52,058 nt of DNA. Origin: Janibacter massiliensis (GTDB taxonomy: Bacteria; Actinomycetota; Actinomycetes; Actinomycetales; Dermatophilaceae). Positions 8,255 to 18,088 of the stretch are shown here, piece after piece. Location: positions 246,682-298,739 of the forward strand of contig NZ_LT985196.1 of NCBI RefSeq assembly GCF_900289115.1, written 5' to 3'. How positions within the stretch are numbered: the stretch's first letter is position 1; every line of letters begins with the position of its first letter. The position numbers and the translations under genes are program-made. The notes below the pieces were generated by a model, which saw nothing but the letters and a program-made list of their open reading frames with translations, did no database searches and was not told the DNA's origin.

Positions 8255-8260
8255 AGCCTA
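8255..8260 (-). promoter_or_regulatory. -10 element of a leaderless murB promoter
   Basis: On the minus strand TAGGCT is followed by 6 bases and the murB ATG. A TANNNT box at this distance places transcription start at or next to the start codon, a common leaderless layout in actinobacteria. No convincing -35. Confidence 0.5.
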
Positions 8261-8278
8261 ACGGCGTCGGGAATGCAC

Positions 8279-8314
8279 GAACCGCCCCGGTCGCAGCGGC
8301 GACGGAGGCGGTTC
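8279..8314 (-). terminator. hairpin after rpmG
   Basis: Outer arms GAACCGCC/GGCGGTTC, and inner complementary CCGGTCGC/GCGACGG with a small bulge, 20 bases after the rpmG stop and just before the murB promoter. Confidence 0.65.
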
Positions 8315-8334
8315 GGGCGTGTGGCGGGACCGGC

Positions 8335-8505
8335 TCAGCGGGTCTCGCGGTGCGCCGTGTGCTTCTTGCAGCGCGGGCAGAACTTCGCGAGCTCCAGGCG
8401 GTCCGGGTCGTTCCGCCGGTTCTTCTTCGTGATGTAGTTGCGCTCCTTGCAGTCCGTGCACGCCATCGTGATCTTGGGGCGCACGTCCTTGCTGTTGCTG
8501 GCCAT
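8335..8505 (-). CDS. rpmG: 50S ribosomal protein L33, zinc-ribbon form
   Basis: A 56-residue L33 of the large subunit. It starts [12 protein letters not shown], has the two Cys-x2-Cys pairs (CTDC and CPRC) of the zinc-binding C+ type, and [24 protein letters not shown]. The ATG at 8503-8505 is preceded by GAGAAGGTAGG. It follows tRNA-Met and tRNA-Thr on the same strand, the usual actinobacterial setting. Unlike many relatives, no MaoC-type dehydratase genes lie between it and murB. Confidence 0.97.
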   Translation of the reverse strand: MASNSKDVRPKITMACTDCKERNYITKKNRRNDPDRLELAKFCPRCKKHTAHRETR

Positions 8506-8668
8506 GGGCCTACCTTCTCTCGGGTCCTGCTGTCTGTAGGGCGGCACGCACGCGAGGTGGTCCCTCGGGCTGCGGCCGGGTGGTCCGCGGAGCGGACCTG
8601 CAACCGTCAAGGATACGCGAGGTCCGGAACGATCGACGATCGCCCCGGACACCCGCGTCTCCGAGCCG

Positions 8669-8742
8669 TAGCGGGAGCGGGGCTCGATCCCGCGACCTCA
8701 CGATTATGAGTCGTGCGCTCTAACCAGCTGAGCTACCCCGCC
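8669..8742 (-). tRNA. tRNA-Met (anticodon CAT), elongator type
   Basis: A 74-base cloverleaf beginning GGCGGGGTAGCTCAG. The anticodon loop CTCATAA reads CAT, T arm GCGGGATCGAGCCCCGC, acceptor closed with G-T pairs at both ends. Initiator-type features (C1-A72 mismatch, three G-C pairs in the anticodon stem) are absent. Confidence 0.92.
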
Positions 8743-8783
8743 AAGGAGGACGACGGTCCCGGCAGGCCGGTCTCGTCACCCAG

Positions 8784-8856
8784 AGCCCCCTGTCGGAATC
8801 GAACCGACGACCTTTTCCTTACCATGGAAACGCTCTGCCGACTGAGCTAAGGGGGC
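8784..8856 (-). tRNA. tRNA-Thr (anticodon GGT)
   Basis: A 73-base cloverleaf: acceptor GCCCCCT/AGGGGGC, anticodon stem TTTCC/GGAAA with loop ATGGTAA reading GGT, T arm GTCGGTTCGATTCCGAC. Directly upstream of tRNA-Met and rpmG. Confidence 0.96.
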
Positions 8857-8884
8857 GTCTCCCGCACGTGCTGCGCGGGAAGCG

Positions 8885-9580
8885 CTAGGCGAGGGTACAC
8901 GCCCCGACCGCCGGGGTTGAAATCGGCCCGGCTTCCCCCCCGGTCCAGACTCCCGAGCTCCCCCGCCGATGGGAGCCGATCACATGGGTGTCGACGATGC
9001 CCAGGGCCTCCATGAGGGCGAAGATCGTCGTCGGCCCGACGAAGCGGAAGCCTCGCCGCTTGAGCTCGTTGGCCAGTGCGACGCTCTCGGGCGAGGTGGA
9101 GGGCACGTCCGTCACGCGCGTCGGGGTCGGCGTCGTCGCCGGCCGGAACGCCCACACGAGCCCGGCGAGGTCCCGCACCCCGTCCGGCAGGTCGCCGGCC
9201 TCCCGCAGCGCCACTGTGGCCCGCGCGTTGACGATCGTCGCCTCGATCTTGCGGCGGTTGCGGACGATCCGGGCATCGGCCAGGAGGCGCGCCACGTCGC
9301 CGTCGTCGAAGACGGAGACGACGTCGGGGTCGAAGTCGGCGAAGGCCTCGCGGAAGGCCGGCCGTTTCCTCAGGATGGTCGCCCACGACAGGCCCGACTG
9401 GAAGGCCTCGAGGCTGAGCCGTTCGAAGACGCCGCGCTCGTCGGTGACGGGCATCCCCCACTCGGTGTCGTAGTAGTCGCGCAGGAGCGGGTCGGTGGCG
9501 GCCCACGGCGGGCGGGCCAGCCCGTCCTCGCCGGTGACCAGCCCGCTCCCGGCGGCGGGGGTGCTCGGGATCTTCGGCAT
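8885..9580 (-). CDS. tagI: DNA-3-methyladenine glycosylase I-like protein
   Basis: A 231-residue helix-hairpin-helix DNA glycosylase that removes 3-methyladenine. Conserved blocks: YYDTEWGMPVTDERGVFERLSLEAFQSGLSWATIL (active-site Glu and Trp retained), KRPAFREAF, ARIVRNRRKIEATI and GFRFVGPTTIFALMEALGIVDTHVIGS. The usual zinc ligands are mostly gone: no Cys near the N-terminus (PPWAATDP), YYD where YHD is typical, and Ser where the last Cys is expected. The last ~22 residues look unlike the family and overlap a candidate tRNA promoter. I chose the ATG at 9578-9580; an upstream in-frame start would run into the tRNA-Tyr terminator. Confidence 0.85.
   Translation of the reverse strand: MPKIPSTPAAGSGLVTGEDGLARPPWAATDPLLRDYYDTEWGMPVTDERGVFERLSLEAFQSGLSWATILRKRPAFREAFADFDPDVVSVFDDGDVARLLADARIVRNRRKIEATIVNARATVALREAGDLPDGVRDLAGLVWAFRPATTPTPTRVTDVPSTSPESVALANELKRRGFRFVGPTTIFALMEALGIVDTHVIGSHRRGSSGVWTGGEAGPISTPAVGACTLA
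8892..8921 (-). promoter_or_regulatory. candidate promoter of tRNA-Thr/tRNA-Met/rpmG inside the tagI 3' end
   Basis: On the minus strand TACCCT (8892-8897) as -10 and TTCAAC (8916-8921) as a weak -35 are separated by 18 bases, about 36 bases upstream of tRNA-Thr. Confidence 0.4.
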
Positions 9581-9629
9581 GGCCCCGACGATGGCAGGGA
9601 CCGCCGACAACGCGGCGGAGGTTATTGAC

Positions 9630-9669
9630 GTGGAAGGCCCCGGACGCACGAGCGTCCGGGGCCTTCCAC
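9630..9669 (-). terminator. strong hairpin terminator after tRNA-Tyr
   Basis: A perfect 18-base stem (GTGGAAGGCCCCGGACGC and its complement) with a 4-base ACGA loop, beginning 4 bases after the tRNA-Tyr 3' end. No U run. Confidence 0.85.
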
Positions 9670-9673
9670 GGGG

Positions 9674-9756
9674 TGGCAGGTGCAGGATTCGAACCTGCGT
9701 AGCGTTACCGCGACGGATTTACAGTCCGCTTCCATTGGCCACTCGGACAACCTGCC
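9674..9756 (-). tRNA. tRNA-Tyr (anticodon GTA)
   Basis: An 83-base class II tRNA with a long variable arm. Acceptor GGCAGGT/ACCTGCC, anticodon loop CTGTAAA reading GTA, T arm CAGGTTCGAATCCTG. CCA not encoded. Confidence 0.96.
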
Positions 9757-9805
9757 GGGCTTGCGGGCCTGCTCCGAGTCAGGAGCGTCGGCCAGCGCGC
9801 GTGCA

Positions 9806-9835
9806 AGGATAGCAAGCCGCGCACCGATCAACGAA
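9806..9835 (-). promoter_or_regulatory. candidate promoter of tRNA-Tyr
   Basis: On the minus strand TATCCT (9806-9811) as -10 and TTCGTT (9830-9835) as -35-like, 18 bases apart, about 50 bases upstream of the tRNA. Confidence 0.45.
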
Positions 9836-9870
9836 CCGGCAGATGCCGGAAGACCCCCCGGGAGGCACCC

Positions 9871-10365
9871 ATGGCCGACAGCTCGTTCGACATCGTCAGC
9901 AAGGTCGACCGGCAGGAGGTCGACAACGCCCTCAACCAGGCGGCCAAGGAGGTCGCCCAGCGCTACGACTTCAAGGGGGTCGGCGCCTCCATCGCGTGGA
10001 GCGGCGACAACGTCGTCATCAAGGCGAACACGGCCGAGCGCGTCCTGGCCGTCCTCGACGTCTTCGAGTCCAAGCTCGTCCGCCGCGGCGTCTCGCTGAA
10101 GAACATCGACTTCGGCGAGAAGGAGCCCCAGGCATCGGGCAAGGAGTACGTCCTGTCGGGCCCGACCAAGGAGGGCATCGACCAGGAGAACGCGAAGAAG
10201 ATCAGCAAGATCATCCGCGACGAGGGACCCAAGGGCATCAAGGCGCAGATCCAGGGCGACGAGCTGCGCGTCACGGGCAAGTCGCGCGACGACCTCCAGG
10301 CCGTCATCGCCCTGCTGAAGGGCAAGGACCTCCCGGTCGCCCTCCAGTTCACCAACTACCGCTGA
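9871..10365 (+). CDS. yajQ: YajQ family nucleotide-binding protein
   Basis: A 164-residue member of the YajQ/DUF520 family. It starts [24 protein letters not shown] and has [39 protein letters not shown], and a C-terminal [24 protein letters not shown] ending [11 protein letters not shown]. This is two ferredoxin-like halves. Some members bind cyclic di-GMP or nucleotides; the role here is unknown. The start is supported by GGGAGG 6 bases upstream. It stands alone, between the tRNA-Tyr promoter and a convergent antiporter gene. Confidence 0.95.
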   Translation: MADSSFDIVSKVDRQEVDNALNQAAKEVAQRYDFKGVGASIAWSGDNVVIKANTAERVLAVLDVFESKLVRRGVSLKNIDFGEKEPQASGKEYVLSGPTKEGIDQENAKKISKIIRDEGPKGIKAQIQGDELRVTGKSRDDLQAVIALLKGKDLPVALQFTNYR

Positions 10366-10392
10366 GGCCCGCACCGCAACGGGCCGAGGCTG

Positions 10393-12012
10393 CTACAACG
10401 CGGCAAGGACCGTCGCCGTGAGGATCTTGGCGATCATCGCCGTCGGGTAGACGAGCGCGTAGCCCAGCATGACCCGCGGGTCGTGGTTGGTCCGCCCGTT
10501 GGCGTACGCGAGCAGCGCCGGCTGGGTCTGCATGCCCGCGAGCACCCCGGACAGGCGGGTACCGCCGAGACCGAGGACGAACCCCATGAGGACGTACGCC
10601 GACGCACCCGAGAAGGCGGTGACGACCGCACCCAGGACCAGGATGCGCCACCACTTGCCCGAGGTGAAGGCCTGGGCGATCTGGCTCCCGGCCCTCGTCC
10701 CGGCGTAGGCGAGGAAGAGCGTCAGCCCGAGCTCGGTGAGCACCATGGCCGCGGTGTGCGGCAGCGCCGTGACGAAGCGGCCGACCCGCCCGACGCGACC
10801 CATGACGAGGCCGACCACGAGTGCCCCGGCGGCCGAGCCGACGGCGAAGGTCGACCCGCCCGGCAGCGGGATCGGGATGGCCCCCAGGACCAGTCCCAGG
10901 CTGAGCCCCACGCCGAGCGCGACGGGGTTGATGTCGGTCAGCCCGCGCGCGGAGTCACCGAAGAACGCGCTGACCTGCTTCATCCGGGAGGCCGGTGCGA
11001 TGACCCGGACCCGGTCCCCGAGCTGCAGCACCGTCGAGCCGACACCCACGATGTCGACGTCCCCGCGACGCACGCGCGAGATGGTCGCGCCGTACGTCCG
11101 CTCGAGGTTCAGCTCGCGGATCTCGCGGCCGGCGAGCTTCGGGTCCGACACGGTGATCCGTCGGAAGTCGAGGTAGCGACGGTCCTTCGGCAGGGCCAAC
11201 GACGAGGGGTGGCCGAGCTCTCGAACGATCGCCTCGACCTTCTCCCGCGGACCGATGACCGTGACGACCATCCCCTGCTCGAGGACGTCCTCGTTCGTGG
11301 CGACGTGCTGCGTCGCGGCATCGCCGTGCCCCTCCCGGATCCGGTTGAAGCGGACGTCCGAGCCGTGCCGCTGCGTGATCGCCTCGACCGTCGGACGGTC
11401 GTCCCGCTCGACCCGCACCGACTGCTCGAACAGCTCCGAGGGGGCGTCGGTGTCGCTGCGGCGGTACGCGAGCGCCATGTTGATGACGACCAGCATCCCC
11501 ACGACGCCGAAGAGGTAGGACACCGAGTACCCGACAGTGGCACCGGGGGTCCCTCCGGCCGCTGAGAGCGAGGGCGTGTTCGTCAGGGCCCCGGCGAAGG
11601 TCCCGGCCGTCGTGTCGGGGGCCAGGCCGAGCAGCCGGCCGCCGGCGGCCGTCACCCCGCCGGCGACGACGAGGACGAGCGCGCTGACGAGGATCCGCGA
11701 CCATGCCGTGCGCACCGCGTGGAAGAAGCTCGGGCCGCTCGTGATGCCGATGGCGAAGGCGAAGAGCGCCAGACCGAGGTCACCGACAAGCGTGGAGATC
11801 TCGATCGTCACCCCGTTCGCCACCCCGAGAGCGGTGACGGCGATGGCGACGAAGAGGACCGCGGCCGCGTGGAGGCGGATGCCCCCGACCTGGATGCTCC
11901 CCAGCAGGGCGCCGATCGCCACGGTGACGAAGAGGTGGACGAGGGGCTCCTCGGCGAGGAACGCAAGAACGGTGTGAACGGCTGCCTCCGGCGGTCGGTA
12001 CGACGTCGTCAC
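10393..12012 (-). CDS. AspT/YidE/YbjL-type antiporter with two RCK_C domains
   Basis: A 539-residue membrane transporter of the aspartate:alanine exchanger family. About six hydrophobic segments precede residue 185. A cytosolic stretch (about 200-370) holds two TrkA-C/RCK_C modules (VLEQGMVVTVIGPREKVEAI and VLQLGDRVRVIAPASRMKQV). A second membrane block follows with FLAYAGTRAG and GFVLGLGGTRLSGVLAG. Family members exchange amino or dicarboxylic acids across the inner membrane; the substrate here is not inferable. GTG start; a TAGGCT -10-like box lies at 12034-12039, about 22 bases upstream. Convergent with yajQ, 27 bases apart. Confidence 0.85.
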   Translation of the reverse strand: MTTSYRPPEAAVHTVLAFLAEEPLVHLFVTVAIGALLGSIQVGGIRLHAAAVLFVAIAVTALGVANGVTIEISTLVGDLGLALFAFAIGITSGPSFFHAVRTAWSRILVSALVLVVAGGVTAAGGRLLGLAPDTTAGTFAGALTNTPSLSAAGGTPGATVGYSVSYLFGVVGMLVVINMALAYRRSDTDAPSELFEQSVRVERDDRPTVEAITQRHGSDVRFNRIREGHGDAATQHVATNEDVLEQGMVVTVIGPREKVEAIVRELGHPSSLALPKDRRYLDFRRITVSDPKLAGREIRELNLERTYGATISRVRRGDVDIVGVGSTVLQLGDRVRVIAPASRMKQVSAFFGDSARGLTDINPVALGVGLSLGLVLGAIPIPLPGGSTFAVGSAAGALVVGLVMGRVGRVGRFVTALPHTAAMVLTELGLTLFLAYAGTRAGSQIAQAFTSGKWWRILVLGAVVTAFSGASAYVLMGFVLGLGGTRLSGVLAGMQTQPALLAYANGRTNHDPRVMLGYALVYPTAMIAKILTATVLAAL

Positions 12013-12073
12013 CGTCGACGACCGGACGCCTTCAGCCTACGAAGGCGCCGGGCCGCAGGCACCTCGGCTCGCC

Positions 12074-12110
12074 CCGTCCGGCACCCGCGCTGACCCCGGG
12101 TGCCGGACGG
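12074..12110 (-). terminator. hairpin after the MFS gene
   Basis: Perfect 14-base arms CCGTCCGGCACCCG and complement with a 9-base loop, ending 6 bases after the MFS transporter stop on the minus strand. Confidence 0.75.
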
Positions 12111-12116
12111 CGGGGC

Positions 12117-13472
12117 TCACTCGGTCAGCTGGGCCCCGCGCCGCTCGGGCAGGAGGAAGGCTGCCGCCGCCGCGAGGAGGAACGATGCCGCGAAGATCGT
12201 GAAGACGACGCCCTGCCCGCCCCAGCTCGCGGCGAGGACGAAGGGCACGGCGAACGGCGCGATGATCGAGGCGATCCGCCCGAACCCGGCCGCCGCACCG
12301 GCCCCGGCCCCGCGGACCGACGTCGGGTAGATCTCCGGGGTGATCGCGTAGAGGGCACCCCAGGCGCCGAGGTTGAAGAAGGACAGGGCGCACCCGGCGG
12401 TGAGCAGCTCGGTGCCGGTCGTCGCCTGCCCGAAGAACCACGCGGAGACCGCCGAGCCGACGAGGAAGGTCGCGAGCGTCGAGCGTCGGCCCCACAGCTC
12501 GATGAGGACGGCCGCGACGGCGTACCCGGGCAGCTGCGCGAGGGTGATGATGAGCGTGTACTCGAACGACTTCGTCATCGCCGACAGCCGTTCGTCGAGG
12601 ATCGTCGGGATCCAGATGAAGGCGCCGTAGTACGACAGGTTGACGAAGAACCAGACCACCCAGATCCCCAGAGTGCGGACCCGCAGGGCGGAGGTCCACA
12701 GCCCCGCCGGTCCGCTCGCCGACGGCGGGGGCAGCGGACGCGAGGCCTGCGGCTCGACGCCGGCCGACTGCTCGAAGGACCGCACGACCTTCTCGGCCTC
12801 GTCGACCCGCCCGCGCCGCTCGAGCCACAGCGCCGACTCGGGCAGACCGAGCCGGACGACGATCGCGTAGAGCGCCGGCAGGAGCCCCAGGGCCAGGCCC
12901 CAGCGCCACCCGTTCTCCCCGTGCGGGACGACGAAGAACCCGATGAGTGCCGCGAGGATCCACCCCACGGCCCAGAAGGACTCGAGTGCGACGACGATCC
13001 GGCCGCGCAGACGTGTCGGTGAGAGCTCGCTGACGAGGGTCGAGGCGACGGGCAGCTCGGCCCCGAGGCCGAGGCCGACGAAGAACCGCAGGACGAGGAA
13101 GAGCGCCAGACCGCCGACGAGCGCCGAGGCGCCGGTAGCCAGGCCGTAGACGAGCATCGTCAGCGCGAAGACGGTGCGCCGCCCGAACCGGTCGGCGAGC
13201 GCCCCGCCGAAGGTCGCACCGATGGCCATCCCGATGAACCCGATGGCGACGGTCCACGACTTCTCGGCGGGGGTGAGCTCCCACTGCTTCGACAGGACGA
13301 CGAGGACGAAGGAGATGAGGCCGACGTCCATGGCGTCGAGCGCCCAGCCGGCACCGGAGCCGAGGACGAGCCGACCGTGACGGCGGGTGAAGGGGAGCCG
13401 ACCGAGGCGTTCGAGGCGGGTGGGGTCGGCGCCCTTCGAGGGGACCGTCGCCACCGCGGGCGTGGAACTCAT
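12117..13472 (-). CDS. MFS transporter (metabolite:H+ symporter type)
   Basis: A 451-residue 12-helix major facilitator. It has the loop 2-3 motif ADRFGRRTVFAL, DAMDVGLISFVLVVL in helix 1, RFFVGLGLGAELPVASTLVSEL in helix 4 with the RLRGR motif after it, a helix 6-7 cytosolic loop (LPESALWLERRGRVDEAEKV), and the mirrored loop in the C half (ELWGRRSTLATFL). The sequence resembles the SV2/NiaP-like and aromatic-acid branches; the substrate is unknown. It is probably monocistronic, with its own hairpin terminator. The start is ATG; the divergent oxidoreductase starts 44 bases away. Confidence 0.85.
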   Translation of the reverse strand: MSSTPAVATVPSKGADPTRLERLGRLPFTRRHGRLVLGSGAGWALDAMDVGLISFVLVVLSKQWELTPAEKSWTVAIGFIGMAIGATFGGALADRFGRRTVFALTMLVYGLATGASALVGGLALFLVLRFFVGLGLGAELPVASTLVSELSPTRLRGRIVVALESFWAVGWILAALIGFFVVPHGENGWRWGLALGLLPALYAIVVRLGLPESALWLERRGRVDEAEKVVRSFEQSAGVEPQASRPLPPPSASGPAGLWTSALRVRTLGIWVVWFFVNLSYYGAFIWIPTILDERLSAMTKSFEYTLIITLAQLPGYAVAAVLIELWGRRSTLATFLVGSAVSAWFFGQATTGTELLTAGCALSFFNLGAWGALYAITPEIYPTSVRGAGAGAAAGFGRIASIIAPFAVPFVLAASWGGQGVVFTIFAASFLLAAAAAFLLPERRGAQLTE

Positions 13473-13502
13473 GTGCGCATCATGCCGCCCCCCATGCGTC
13501 GA

Positions 13503-13508
13503 TACCCT
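13503..13508 (+). promoter_or_regulatory. -10 element of a leaderless promoter for the quinone oxidoreductase
   Basis: TACCCT followed by 8 bases and the ATG at 13517. No ribosome site is visible, which fits a leaderless transcript. Confidence 0.45.
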
Positions 13509-13516
13509 CCCGTCTC

Positions 13517-14524
13517 ATGAGCATGCGCGCGTGGCAGGTCGCCGAGCTCGGCGAACCGGCGGAGGTCCTTCGTCTCCGCGAGGTCCCCGAGCCGGTCCCC
13601 GGCCCGGGTCAGGTCCTCGTCGAGGTCGCGGCCTCGGCGATGAACTTCGCGGACTCGCTGCTGTGCAGGGGCGAGTACCAGGTGAAGCCGCCGCGCCCGT
13701 TCACGCCGGGGCTCGAGGTGTGCGGGCGCGTCCTCGCGACGGGCGACGGGGTGACCTCGCCGGCGGTGGGCGAGCGGGTGCTCGGCTCCGCCGCGCTGCC
13801 CGCCGGCGGGTTCGCCGACCGGGCCCTCATGGACGCCAGCGCCGCGTTCCCCGTGCCGGACGCGGTGAGCGACGTGACCGCCGCCGCGCTGTACATCGGC
13901 TACCAGACGTCATGGTTCGCCCTGCACCGCAGGGCGAACCTCCGCCCCGGCGAGCACCTGCTCGTCCATGCCGCCTCGGGCGGGGTCGGCAGCAGCGCCG
14001 TCCAGCTCGGCAAGGCCGCGGGCGCGCACGTCATCGGCGTCGTCGGCGGGCAGCACAAGGTCGAGGTCGCCCGCGCGCTCGGGTGCGACGTCGTCATCGA
14101 CCGCAAGGCCACCGTCGGCGGCGGGCCGGTCGACCTCGCCGCGGCCGTCCTCGAGGCCACGGACGGGCACGGCGCAGACGTCGTCTACGACCCGGTCGGC
14201 GGCCCGGCGTTCGAGGCGTCGACCCGCTGCATCGCGTTCGAGGGGCGGATCGTCGTGATCGGTTTCGCCTCCGGGACGCGCCAGCAGGCCAGGCTCAACC
14301 ACGCGCTCGTGAAGAACTACACGATCCTCGGGCTGCACTGGAGCCTCTACCTCGAGCACACCCCGGACCTCGTCCGGCAGTGCCACGACGAGCTGCTCGG
14401 GCTGGCCGCGGACGGCCGGCTCGAGCCGCTCATCGCCGAGGTCGTCGGGCTCGAGGACGTGCCCGCCGCGCTCGGTCGGCTCACCGGCGGCGGGACGACC
14501 GGGCGGATCGTCGTCCGCCCCTGA
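13517..14524 (+). CDS. NADPH:quinone oxidoreductase family (zinc-free MDR)
   Basis: A 335-residue medium-chain dehydrogenase/reductase. The N-terminal GroES-like domain has PGPGQVLVEVAASAMNFADSLLCRG and PGLEVCGRV. The Rossmann domain has GEHLLVHAASGGVGSSAVQLGKAAGAHVIGVVGG (nucleotide loop A-S-G-G-V-G-S). DVVYDPVGG and FEGRIVVIGFASG follow. The catalytic zinc ligands of alcohol dehydrogenases are absent, as in quinone oxidoreductases. It probably reduces quinones or enones with NADPH in the cytosol; the substrate is not known. Convergent with aminopeptidase N, 12 bases apart. Confidence 0.88.
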   Translation: MSMRAWQVAELGEPAEVLRLREVPEPVPGPGQVLVEVAASAMNFADSLLCRGEYQVKPPRPFTPGLEVCGRVLATGDGVTSPAVGERVLGSAALPAGGFADRALMDASAAFPVPDAVSDVTAAALYIGYQTSWFALHRRANLRPGEHLLVHAASGGVGSSAVQLGKAAGAHVIGVVGGQHKVEVARALGCDVVIDRKATVGGGPVDLAAAVLEATDGHGADVVYDPVGGPAFEASTRCIAFEGRIVVIGFASGTRQQARLNHALVKNYTILGLHWSLYLEHTPDLVRQCHDELLGLAADGRLEPLIAEVVGLEDVPAALGRLTGGGTTGRIVVRP

Positions 14525-14536
14525 CCGCCCCCGCGC

Positions 14537-17013
<2,477 letters not shown>

Positions 17014-17017
<4 letters not shown>

Positions 17018-17898
17018 CGGGGCATCATGCCGGTCGCCATCCCCTCGAGCCGGGCGATGCGCTCGGCCATGGGCGGATGGGTCGACATGAGCGCCGAGAC
17101 GTCCTGCGGGCGGAAGGGGTTGGCGATCATCATGTGGCTCGCGTTCTGCAGCCGCGGCGTCGGGGCCAGGGGTGCCCGGGCGACACCGGCCTCGAGCTTG
17201 CGCAGGGCGCTGGCGAGCGCGAGCGGGTCACCGGTCAGGCGCGCACCGTCCTCGTCGGCGTCGAACTCGCGGGTGCGGCTGATCGCCATCTGGATGACCG
17301 CGGCGACCAGCGGGGCGAGCAGGGCCATGACGAGCCCGACGAGGGGGTTGGGCCGGTCGTCGTCGCGCCCGCCGGAGAACATCGACGTGAACATGAGCAT
17401 CTGGCCGACGCTGCTGATGATCCCCGCGATGGCCGCGGCGACCGAGCCGGTGAGGATGTCGCGGTTGTAGACGTGCATGAGCTCGTGGCCGAGGACACCG
17501 CGCAGCTCTCGCTCGTCGAGGATCGAGAGGATCCCCTCGGTGCAGCACACCGCCGCGTTGCGGGGGTTCCGGCCGGTGGCGAAGGCGTTCGGGGCCGCGG
17601 TCGGGGAGACGTACAGCCGCGGCATCGGCTGGTTCGCTCGCTGCGAGAGCTCCCGGACGATGCGGTGCATCGCCGGGGCCTCGGCCTCGGTCACCGGGTA
17701 GGCCTGCATCGCACGGATCGCGAGCTTGTCGGAGTTCCAGTACGACCAGAAGGTCGTCACGAGCCCGAGGAGGGCGAAGACGAGGATGAGCGCCGAGCTG
17801 CGGAAGTACGCCGCGGCGGCCCAGCCAAGTCCGAGCAGGACGGCCCAGATCCCCGCGAAGAGGACGGCGGTCTTCAACCCGTTGTGGTGCGAGTGCAT
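17014..17898 (-). CDS. htpX: membrane zinc metalloprotease HtpX
   Basis: A 294-residue M48B protease of the cytoplasmic membrane, used in membrane-protein quality control. Two N-terminal helices (residues 8-50), the zinc motif GHELMHVYNRD (H138, E139, H142) and the third ligand in SRTREFDADEDGA (E211) are present. Two further hydrophobic segments lie between. LYVSPTAAPNAFATGRNPRNAAVCCTEGIL is the family signature. I chose the ATG at 17896-17898; upstream in-frame starts would extend into the divergent promoter region. It is first in an htpX-pepN operon. Confidence 0.95.
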
Positions 17899-17958
17899 GC
17901 CCGGTGAACGTCGCCCGCACGTCGGACGTTCCCGAGGACCCCGGTGCGCCCCCGATGC

Positions 17959-17973
17959 ATAACGCTGCGTTAT
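17959..17973. promoter_or_regulatory. palindromic candidate operator between htpX and korA
   Basis: ATAACG-CTG-CGTTAT in the 190-base divergent spacer. The hexamer GCATAA occurs at both 17957 and 17979. The palindrome is A+T-rich against its surroundings and lies where either promoter would be. No regulator is identified. Confidence 0.4.
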
Positions 17974-18088
17974 CCGTCGCATAATGGACGGTAAAGCAGA
18001 GCGCGGAACCGTGCGTCCTACCATGGACGAACGTGCCCGCGCCGACCAGGCCAGGCCCCCCCGCACCCGTCAGGACCGCACCCCTCAC

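Noticed and set aside
9581-9649. Earlier in-frame start for tagI
   Set aside because: It would begin inside the tRNA-Tyr terminator hairpin; the ATG at 9578-9580 gives the expected N-terminus.
4026-9756. Integration (att) sites at the tRNA genes
   Set aside because: No integrase, no duplicated tRNA 3' ends and only housekeeping genes around the four tRNAs.
13473-13490. Leaderless -10 boxes for the MFS gene (CATGAT) and menG (GATGAT)
   Set aside because: Spacing is similar (6 bases before the ATG), but both lack the T of the TANNNT element, so the support is too weak.
17903-17909. GTTCACC (minus strand) just upstream of htpX as a PHO box
   Set aside because: A single heptamer with no second copy at 11-base spacing.
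17984-18088. Earlier ATG for korA giving 35 more residues
   Set aside because: The extra residues are Arg/Ala-rich and unlike the family, and the ATG lies inside the promoter/palindrome region.
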